Source: Bacteroidota bacterium (GTDB lineage Bacteria > Bacteroidota > Bacteroidia > Bacteroidales > Paludibacteraceae). From it: a stretch of DNA of 64,000 nucleotides. The number at the start of each line of letters is the position of its first letter. Position 1 is the stretch's first letter. Where the stretch lies: positions 248,001-312,000 of the forward strand of contig JAFNAS010000001.1 of the NCBI GenBank assembly GCA_017860295.1. The letters are read 5' to 3'. Below are positions 16,824 to 23,857 of this stretch, one piece after another. The translations under genes and the position numbers were made by a program. The notes under the pieces were generated by a model. That model was not told the origin of the DNA, did not search any database, and saw only the letters and a list, made by a program, of their open reading frames with translations.

Positions 16824-16958
16824 TTCCTGTCCTCTGCGATAATCGCGGTTAAGACTGTGTTGCTGCTAACCTGCTACCAACCATCGCTTTCATTACTTAT
16901 AATCAGCCATCAAAACTACAAAAAACAATTCATAAAATAGCTTTTAGGTTAAATTTAT
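16824..16958 (+). repeat. direct repeat copy A (about 135 bp)
   Basis: Shares with 17518-17652 the landmarks CTCTGCGA, CGGTTAAGACT, CAAAACTACAAAAAACAAT and TAGCTTTTAGGT/CAGCTTTCAGGT in the same order and spacing. Both copies can be read as a short peptide with the IAVKT and QNYKKQ signatures. No known gene is recognised in it. Confidence 0.7.
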
Positions 16959-17107
16959 TCATTGTAACCGGAGCGGGATCTTTCTTAATTGAAGCATAAA
17001 CCATCCGAAGGAATAGACCGCCAAACGATACGGGGCAATCGCTGTGGTCGATCGCGTCACCACCAATCGATATGACACCGTTACCCGAAAGGAAAAAAGG
17101 AGCATTC

Positions 17108-17372
17108 TTCGATTCAAATGAATCGTTCATTGATTTCAATTGCTCTCTCATTGAAATCAATCGGTGATCGATTGAAATCAATGCGTCATCCATCGAAATC
17201 AATCGGCGATCGATTGAAATCGATGCGTCATCCATCGAAATCAATCGGAGATTCATTGAAATCGATGCGTCATCCATTTGAATCGATTGGTGATCCATTG
17301 AATTTGATGGATCGTTCATTGAAATCAATCGGCGATCCATTGAAATCGATGGATGATGCATTTGAATGGGTC
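17108..17372. repeat. 21-bp minisatellite, about 12.6 units
   Basis: Units of the type ATTGAAATCRATSSRTSATCC repeat at exactly 21 bp from 17108 to 17372. Many junctions form the quasi-palindrome ATCGATT-GA-AATCGAT. Because 21 is a multiple of three, all frames can stay open: a minus-strand frame (16930-17487) reads heptads like DDASISM/DRRLISM and a plus-strand frame reads GDRLKSM/RHPSKSI. I do not call either a gene. The flanks 16959-17107 and 17373-17517 hold nothing recognisable. Confidence 0.9.
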
Positions 17373-17517
17373 TAGAGAATCTATTCAATAAACTGTGCCA
17401 GGATTCAGTCCCGTCGGGACTAAAGATCAGGACGGCTAATTGCAATCCGGTAATCAGACTCCTGCTGCTGCACGAATTGAAAATCACCGAAGTTAATGCA
17501 TCGTTTGTCCTGCATTA

Positions 17518-17652
17518 TGCTGTTCTCTGCGAAAATAGCGGTTAAGACTCTTGTGTTGACAATCAGCTTTCATACAACGCTTTCTATCTTAAAAATCAGC
17601 TTTCAAAACTACAAAAAACAATGTAGAAAACAGCTTTCAGGTAAAATATATT
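17518..17652 (+). repeat. direct repeat copy B (about 135 bp)
   Basis: Diverged copy of 16824-16958 in the same orientation, 694 bp downstream. Roughly three quarters identical by eye. Together the copies bracket the minisatellite. Confidence 0.7.
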
Positions 17653-17670
17653 TAACCGATAGCGGCAAAC

Positions 17671-17718
17671 AAAAACCGGAGCAATCTCACAACAAATGAG
17701 ACTGCTCCGGTTCTTTTT
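17671..17718. terminator. strong bidirectional terminator ending the GH cluster
   Basis: AACCGGAGCA-A-TCTCA, a CAACAAA loop, then TGAGA-C-TGCTCCGGTT, with an A-run before (17671-17675) and CTTTTT after. It lies 24 bp past the stop of the minus-strand GH31 gene, so it terminates the 33-kb minus-strand gene run. Confidence 0.9.
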
Positions 17719-17735
17719 GAATTACTCAGAATCGG

Positions 17736-20348
17736 TTACTTTAGCTTTACTTCCAGCCGCTTTCCGGTATAGGCAACCGCTTTCCCGGAGAATACGATTT
17801 CTGTTCCGAAACCGCTCTTTTCGGTAACCAACACAACACGAAAGATCCGCTTCGCCGGACTGCCCGGATAATCACCCTGCTTGTTGCCAACGGTCAACGA
17901 TTGTGTCTTTTCATTCCAGGAGAACGATATGATGGAATATTTTCCCTTTTCGTAGTTGTAATTGTCGCCTTCATCTTCGTACAAATCGAACCGGCCATCG
18001 GCCCCTTTGTAGACGCGGATTTCGAGCGTATCCGATTTCTCAGCGGTAGATTGGATAATTTTCCCCATCGGAACAATCGAACCCGCTTTTACGAACAGCG
18101 GTATCTTATCCAGCGGAGCATCGGTCTCTACCGTGTGGCCACCGGCAAAATGTTTTCCGGTCCAGAAATCGTACCAACCGGCAGACTTCGGCAAATAGAC
18201 CTTCCATCGGCTCACTCCCGGTTCGGTTACCGGCGCGGTCAGTATCGACTTGCCGAACATATACTGATATTCGCGGTTCACGGCAGCCGTATCGCCGTTA
18301 AAATCCATCACCATCGGACGCATCATGGTAGAACCGTTTTTAGTCACCTGCCATGCTTCGGAATAGATATAGGGAAGCAAGCGGTAACGCATATTCAGTA
18401 TCCTGCGCATATTGTCTTCCACCTTTTGTCCGTACTTCCAGGGTTCGGTCTCCGTTTGATAACCGTGCATCCGGAAAATAGGACTCATGGCACCCCACTG
18501 ATACCAGCGGGTCAGCAAATCGTGGTATTTTTCGTCGGTGTATTGCGAACGTCCCGGGCGGAAAAAGCCGCCGATGTCGGTTGTCCAATAGGGAAACCCG
18601 GTAATGGTATAGTTCAGTCCGGCAACAATCTGACGTCTATAGGTATCCCAGGTTCCGCCGATATCGCCCGACCAGTTGATCACGCCGTAACGCTGCTGCC
18701 CCGAAAATGCCGAGCGGGTAAGGATGCAAACCCGTTTATCGGAAGAGGCTCCGCGCTGGCCTTCGGACACGGCCTGACTAACCATTAAAGGATAGGTCAA
18801 ACGGTAGAAATCACCCAAGCCGGCGAATGTTTTTGTCCCTTTCAGGGCATCGTTCTCAGGCTCCACGGCATCCATCCACCACGAATCGACTCCATTATCG
18901 AACATATTTTCTTTCAATGTATTCCAATACTCTTTGCGGGTGTCGGGGTTGAAATAATCCAACCACTTGGTATCGGGAATAAAGCGATTCTTGGCCACGT
19001 AATCTTTTCCAATCGCGGAGTTTTTGTCCGGATTCGACCAGATAGAGATATTGAAACGAGCGTTCAGGTCGTGCAGATCCTTGATAAAACCGGCCGGATT
19101 CGGGTAGTTCTTTTCATCAAACTGCGGAACTCCCCACCCCCGGTTGCCCCAATATTGCCAGTCCTGTACAATAACATCCACCGGAAGGTTCCTCTTGCGG
19201 AATTCTTTTATCGTCTCGACCAGATGCTTACCTGAAGTATAGCGCTCGCGACATTGCCAAAAACCATACGCCCATTTGGGAAACATCGGCGCGTTGCCCG
19301 ATAAGTTACGGTAGGTGGCAATCACATCATCGGCAGAAGGGCCGTAAAACACCACATAATCGATTGCCTGAGCTACAGGCGACCGGAAGGTGGTCAGATC
19401 GTCGCTCCGTTTCCACGACAACGTAGGAGTATTGTTCGCTTTACACAATACCTGTACCTGATGCTCTCCGGCTTTCAGGTTGATCAATGTTCCGGCTGTA
19501 GGAGGCAGCCACATGTTGCTTTGGTCGATGCACGGTTTTCCGTCGATAGACACAAAGTGCCGGTTACCCATATCGCCCAAATCGAGAAACAGCGAATATT
19601 CGCCATCGGCCGGGACTGTCAGTTTTCCCTGGTACAACGACTGATTCTGCGATACTCTTTGCGTACCCGAGGTAGTAGTCACTTCGGCCATCTGGCTATT
19701 GCCACCGGCCTGTTGTTGCTGTTTTTCGAGTGCGATGACGTTATCCGCCGGATTAAAATCGGTGAGACCATACTGATGCCACAGCAAACCGTATCCCTTA
19801 CTCGAATAGATAAAGGGAATTGCAATCTGCGTATTCACCTGCGTCAACCGGCGGGCAACATTTTTAAGGTTGTATTGCCCATCCTGAAACTGACCCAAGC
19901 CAAAGATAGACTCATCGGCAGGCGATACGAAGCCCTGCTCAACGGCAAAACAGGGTTCACCCTGAATGGTAGAAGCAGTTATTTTCCGTACACCCGCTTT
20001 TTCAGTCAGAAATACTTTACCTGCCTTATCGGCATACGATAGCTTCCCTGTTTGTTTATCCAGCGAAACGATCATCTTCGACGTTTTGATTTCAATTTTG
20101 GAAGGAGAATCGGCCACCCGAAACGCCGGAGTAGCCGGAACCGAAGTAAAAACAAGTTCCGGCAGGTTTCCTTCCGTAACCTTGTAAAACTTGATGCGCA
20201 CCGAATTATCGGACAACGGAGCAATGCTGAGCGTTCCATCGGACAGAGTGACATCGACTTTGTCGGGCAACTGCTTAAAGTTTTTTACAACTTGTCCCTG
20301 ACATAGAAAAGGGAAAAAACTAACTATTAATAGGAATTTTAATTTCAT
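17736..20348 (-). CDS. GH31 alpha-glycosidase with PA14 insert (alpha-xylosidase type)
   Basis: An 870-aa exported enzyme with a signal peptide (about residues 1-19). After the GH31 N-terminal beta domain, a PA14-like insert (about residues 205-320, DGEYSLFLDLGDMGNRHFVS) interrupts the fold; then comes the (beta/alpha)8 barrel. The nucleophile is Asp493 in WWMDAVEPE and the acid/base Asp562 in NWSGDIGGTW. The PA14 insert is known from GH31 alpha-xylosidases acting on xyloglucan oligosaccharides. The frame is open to 20411; the ATG at 20348 starts the signal peptide. It is the last gene before the cluster terminator, 92 bp after the GH29 stop with a long hairpin in that gap. Confidence 0.93.
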   Translation of the reverse strand: MKLKFLLIVSFFPFLCQGQVVKNFKQLPDKVDVTLSDGTLSIAPLSDNSVRIKFYKVTEGNLPELVFTSVPATPAFRVADSPSKIEIKTSKMIVSLDKQTGKLSYADKAGKVFLTEKAGVRKITASTIQGEPCFAVEQGFVSPADESIFGLGQFQDGQYNLKNVARRLTQVNTQIAIPFIYSSKGYGLLWHQYGLTDFNPADNVIALEKQQQQAGGNSQMAEVTTTSGTQRVSQNQSLYQGKLTVPADGEYSLFLDLGDMGNRHFVSIDGKPCIDQSNMWLPPTAGTLINLKAGEHQVQVLCKANNTPTLSWKRSDDLTTFRSPVAQAIDYVVFYGPSADDVIATYRNLSGNAPMFPKWAYGFWQCRERYTSGKHLVETIKEFRKRNLPVDVIVQDWQYWGNRGWGVPQFDEKNYPNPAGFIKDLHDLNARFNISIWSNPDKNSAIGKDYVAKNRFIPDTKWLDYFNPDTRKEYWNTLKENMFDNGVDSWWMDAVEPENDALKGTKTFAGLGDFYRLTYPLMVSQAVSEGQRGASSDKRVCILTRSAFSGQQRYGVINWSGDIGGTWDTYRRQIVAGLNYTITGFPYWTTDIGGFFRPGRSQYTDEKYHDLLTRWYQWGAMSPIFRMHGYQTETEPWKYGQKVEDNMRRILNMRYRLLPYIYSEAWQVTKNGSTMMRPMVMDFNGDTAAVNREYQYMFGKSILTAPVTEPGVSRWKVYLPKSAGWYDFWTGKHFAGGHTVETDAPLDKIPLFVKAGSIVPMGKIIQSTAEKSDTLEIRVYKGADGRFDLYEDEGDNYNYEKGKYSIISFSWNEKTQSLTVGNKQGDYPGSPAKRIFRVVLVTEKSGFGTEIVFSGKAVAYTGKRLEVKLK

Positions 20349-20365
20349 ATCATTGCTTTCATGAT

Positions 20366-20408
20366 CAGAGAAATAAAACGATGGTATATCCATCGCTTTA
20401 TTTCTCTG
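20366..20408. other. long hairpin between the GH29 and GH31 genes
   Basis: CAGAGAAATAAAACGATGG pairs with CCATCGCTTTATTTCTCTG around a TATAT loop, giving an 18-bp stem with one mismatch. On the minus (transcribed) strand the 3' arm reads GTTTTATTTCTCTG, which is U-rich. It could attenuate or process the message between the two genes. Confidence 0.7.
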
Positions 20409-20440
20409 CAAGGTTACATAAAAAAGTATTTTAGACGTCT

Positions 20441-22216
20441 CTATTCAATCTTGAATACGACAGATGTTGCAAAAGGCATCTGCTTAGGACAAGTGATTGT
20501 GAGTCCATCGGCTTCGAGTTTCCATTCCAATTTGCCATTATATCCCAGCAGTTTCACCGATCGAACGGCTTTGTCCATATACTTTGCATCGGCACCCAAC
20601 GATTTGATTTTGACTGTTGCACCGGATGAAGGTACATTCATACAAAATGCATAAAGTGCACCGCTCTTGCCAACAGTAAACCGAATGTCTTGCGCATCGT
20701 ATTTAAATTCAGCTTGTCTACGATTCAATGCTCCTCCCGGCATCTTCTTCAACTTACCAGCAACTAATTCTCCTTCGCCGGGTATTTTCCAAGCATGGCT
20801 TCCATAAACAGCTTCGCCGTTACGGCGCATCCACACGCCAACTTCTTTCAACATTTTGATACTACCTGCATCCAACGATCCGTCAGGCAGGATTGCAATA
20901 TTAATAGCAGCATTGCCATCGCGCGCAATGGCTTCGATGAGATAGCGAATCATCATTCCCGAATCGTACGTAAAATCAGGTGCATAAAACCAATCACCAA
21001 CAGGTGTTTCTCCAATCCAAGGCTGATCGGTCTTTATGTCGGTTGGAAGGCCGTGCTCTTCGGTATTCACCGTGCCGTTGGTCTTTTTGCGAAACTTCAC
21101 AATACTGAAAGTATTCACTACACCGCGATTTTTGAGGGTTCGGTTGTAATAATCTGCCATCACCGTCTGCATCGCATCCGCTTTAAATCCGGTACCGGTT
21201 CCATTACCCGTAAACGGACCCTGAACGGTTCCGTCGGTATAAATGAAATCGGGATCGTAGTGTGCCACCACATCCATCATACGCAAAGCCCACTGGGTAG
21301 CATACCACTTAGCATAATCCAAGTGATTGACAAAGATCCCTGCCGGAGCTGCCGACCAGTCGGTATGCGCATTTCTTTCCACGCCTTTATATTCACGAAG
21401 ATCGATTCCATACAACAAACGCGGATCGTAGCCTTCCCACCATTTACCTTTTCCATCGGCAAGCGTCAGGTTACCGTCATAAGGCACACCCTTCTTAGGT
21501 CCGTCTTTATCGCTGCCAAATGCGGTTTGCCACCACCACCAGGTATATTCGTGGTGAAATGTCACCCCGTAATGCATTCCATTGGCACGACAAGCCTTTG
21601 CCCATTCACCGATCAAATCACGTTTGGGACCGATGTTTACAGAGTTCCAGGGTTGATACTTCGAGTTCCACATATCGTAATTATCGTGGTGTACCCCTTG
21701 TATCATCAGAAAACGGGCACCCGCCTCCTTATATAGTTTTGCAAGTGCAGCCGGGTTCAGTTTCGTTGGATTCCAATCGCGAAGCACCTCTTTATAGCCG
21801 ACTTCGGATGGATGACCGTATTTTTTGAGATGATTATCATAAGCTCTTTTACCCGGTTTATACAAATTACGCGCATACCAGTCGCCACTTTCACCGGCCG
21901 ATTGAGGGCCAAAATGAACCCATATTCCAAATTTTGCCTCGCGTAACCACGATGGTTCACCGGGATAGTTCTTTTCTATCGATTCCCACGTCGGTTCGAA
22001 TGGCCCGGAGGCGATTGGGATATTCAGCTTCACTTCCGGAAAAGTCCTCCAATCTCCCATTTTTACGCTATCAATAGGTAGCTTAGCGGGGATGGAAGGA
22101 AACGGTGGAAGTAAGTAAGGTTCAGCACTTGATTTCGAATTTACTTTTTTATTTTGAGCATTCAAACTCAAAATAGAAATCAATACAATAACGATAATTC
22201 CTATTTTTTTTTTCAT
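20441..22216 (-). CDS. GH29 alpha-L-fucosidase
   Basis: A 591-aa exported retaining fucosidase with a signal peptide (about residues 1-21, LNAQ). The catalytic barrel begins with FGIWVHFGPQSAGESGDWYA; HHDNYDMWNS and YGVTFHHEYTWWW are the conserved His-rich blocks that bind fucose. The probable nucleophile is Asp328 in FIYTDG. IAILPDGSLDAGSIKMLKEVG marks the end of the barrel, followed by a C-terminal beta-sandwich. It removes terminal alpha-L-fucose. In this gene run the likely substrate is a fucosylated side chain of a hemicellulose; linkage cannot be read. It lies 307 bp after the xylanase gene. Confidence 0.92.
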   Translation of the reverse strand: MKKKIGIIVIVLISILSLNAQNKKVNSKSSAEPYLLPPFPSIPAKLPIDSVKMGDWRTFPEVKLNIPIASGPFEPTWESIEKNYPGEPSWLREAKFGIWVHFGPQSAGESGDWYARNLYKPGKRAYDNHLKKYGHPSEVGYKEVLRDWNPTKLNPAALAKLYKEAGARFLMIQGVHHDNYDMWNSKYQPWNSVNIGPKRDLIGEWAKACRANGMHYGVTFHHEYTWWWWQTAFGSDKDGPKKGVPYDGNLTLADGKGKWWEGYDPRLLYGIDLREYKGVERNAHTDWSAAPAGIFVNHLDYAKWYATQWALRMMDVVAHYDPDFIYTDGTVQGPFTGNGTGTGFKADAMQTVMADYYNRTLKNRGVVNTFSIVKFRKKTNGTVNTEEHGLPTDIKTDQPWIGETPVGDWFYAPDFTYDSGMMIRYLIEAIARDGNAAINIAILPDGSLDAGSIKMLKEVGVWMRRNGEAVYGSHAWKIPGEGELVAGKLKKMPGGALNRRQAEFKYDAQDIRFTVGKSGALYAFCMNVPSSGATVKIKSLGADAKYMDKAVRSVKLLGYNGKLEWKLEADGLTITCPKQMPFATSVVFKIE

Positions 22217-22523
22217 TGTCTATTTATTGGTTCTTAATAATATTACAGAATGAACTCGTCTTGGCTTTTATTTGAGATGCTATTTTATGATCAATTTTAC
22301 TTAATGGCTACCTAACTTAAGTGGAGGAATTTGGTTGCAAAATAAGAAAACTTCATTGATATTACAATATTACAGCCCTGCTGCCGGAGGAAGGGCAAAA
22401 ATAACAAGGAACAGACGGCTTCACTATTCTTTTTACCGCAAAGATCATCGCCCCGGTTGTTAATCCGTTTGCCACCGCGCAAAGCATTATAGCTACTGCT
22501 TTAACCTCTTTGACAAGCCGGAT
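22217..22523. other. 307-bp gap between GH10 and GH29 genes
   Basis: AT-rich with no credible ORF, hairpin or TAnnTTTG box that I can find on the minus strand. It is the longest gap within the GH run, so an internal promoter is possible but not shown. Confidence 0.5.
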
Positions 22524-23720
22524 TTATTTAGCCTGACTTGTTTCAATAACAGCTTTATAAGCTGCTTTCGGATTCAATTGACCATCAAACAGAAGCGCAT
22601 CCTGTCCACGACGCCACGAACGGGTATCGCTTAGACCCCAGAAGGTTACGCGTTCGATCACGTCGGAATGGCGCATAAAAATTTCGAATAATTTTTTATA
22701 TACTTCGGCCTGTTTAATATAGTTCTCAGCCGGAATTTTTTTGGCGCCCTGATTCACACTAAAAGCACCACTGTTCTCACCCGTTGCCGTTACGTCAAGT
22801 TCTGTAATAGAAACCTTCAGTCCCAGCGATGCGTAGTCTTCAATGGCTTTTTCAACATCGGCAAGGTTGGTATCCAAATGCCAGTGTCCCTGAATTCCAA
22901 CACCGGTGATAGGAGCTCCTTCTTTGATAAGACGTTTCAGCAACAACATAGAGCTGGCGTGTTTTCCTTTGTTTTCAACTGCGCCCTGTTCGATGTTGTA
23001 GTCATTGTAGTATAACTTCGCTTGAGGGTCGGCTTGATGCGCCCATTGAAAGGCTTTGGTCAATACCTCCGGTCCTACCACCTTATACCAACTGAAAGTC
23101 CGGAGATTTTCCGTCGTTCCGTCACCACCATCGGCAATGGATTCGTTGAACACGTCCCAACCAATGATGCGTCCTTTGTATCGCCCTACCACGGTTTTGA
23201 TATGTTTCTCCAAACGTTTCAGTGCGACTTTTTTGCTTGCCATTTCGCCTTTGATACTGCGCGCCCACATCTCATCCATCGAAAGGCGTGGCGCTTTCGG
23301 ATCAAAATTCATTCGCGGTCCTCTTGTCGGTTGAGCCTCTTCGGTTTTCGGATTTACTGCCTGGAAAAACCATGCCGGAGTTTGTGAATGCCAGCCAAGG
23401 GTATGTCCCCACACTTTTAACCCGTTTTTCTGACACCAATCAACCATGGCATCGGTAGTTTTGAAATTATACGTATTTTCCGACGGATGAATCGGCTGTG
23501 GTTTCATGCAATTTTCCGGCGTAACAATGTCATATTGCGCTTTAATACTTGCCTGATAAACCTCATTATTCGATGTCAAATCATCCGCACAGCCGATAAG
23601 AAATTTTCCGGCAAATGCCTCTTTTAGAGTCTTATGGGACAACGCATTGTCCTGGCAATGTACAGAGATTGCCAAAGTTTGAATCAGGATAAAACCTGCA
23701 ATAAAAAAGTTTTTCATCAT
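22524..23720 (-). CDS. GH10 endo-1,4-beta-xylanase
   Basis: A 398-aa exported endoxylanase with a signal peptide (about residues 1-22). A single GH10 barrel fills the protein. WGHTLGWHSQTPAWF forms the substrate-binding strand, the acid/base is Glu193 in DVFNES, and the nucleophile is Glu307 in ITELDVT. VTFWGLSDTRSWRRG is the conserved end. It cleaves internal xylan bonds and is the only clear endo-acting enzyme of the cluster, hence the best clue to the target polymer. No CBM and no T9SS tail are present, so periplasmic processing of imported oligosaccharides is likely. Two adjacent ATGs (23720, 23717) are possible starts. Confidence 0.95.
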   Translation of the reverse strand: MMKNFFIAGFILIQTLAISVHCQDNALSHKTLKEAFAGKFLIGCADDLTSNNEVYQASIKAQYDIVTPENCMKPQPIHPSENTYNFKTTDAMVDWCQKNGLKVWGHTLGWHSQTPAWFFQAVNPKTEEAQPTRGPRMNFDPKAPRLSMDEMWARSIKGEMASKKVALKRLEKHIKTVVGRYKGRIIGWDVFNESIADGGDGTTENLRTFSWYKVVGPEVLTKAFQWAHQADPQAKLYYNDYNIEQGAVENKGKHASSMLLLKRLIKEGAPITGVGIQGHWHLDTNLADVEKAIEDYASLGLKVSITELDVTATGENSGAFSVNQGAKKIPAENYIKQAEVYKKLFEIFMRHSDVIERVTFWGLSDTRSWRRGQDALLFDGQLNPKAAYKAVIETSQAK

Positions 23721-23857
23721 GTATATATTAAATTTAATTAGTTATACGGCATGTTTGTCAATACTCCAATCGTGGAAAAGGTCAATATTTGGACCCGTTT
23801 TATCATTAAACGAAAGGTTCTCTCCGACTATACAAATCCGGTTTATTAAGAGACCCA

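Noticed and set aside
17108-17372. CRISPR array
   Set aside because: Units are contiguous 21-mers with scattered changes; there is no alternation of constant repeats and unique spacers, and no cas gene nearby.
16930-17487. 185-residue minus-strand frame across the minisatellite
   Set aside because: Open mainly because a 21-bp repeat keeps all frames open. Flanking residues match no family. Kept as a question in the findings, not called a gene.
17901-18788. 295-residue plus-strand frame opposite the GH31 gene
   Set aside because: Antisense to the catalytic core, including the active-site codons; no independent evidence.
20795-21736. 313-residue plus-strand frame opposite the GH29 gene
   Set aside because: Antisense to the conserved barrel of the fucosidase; no start context or domain.
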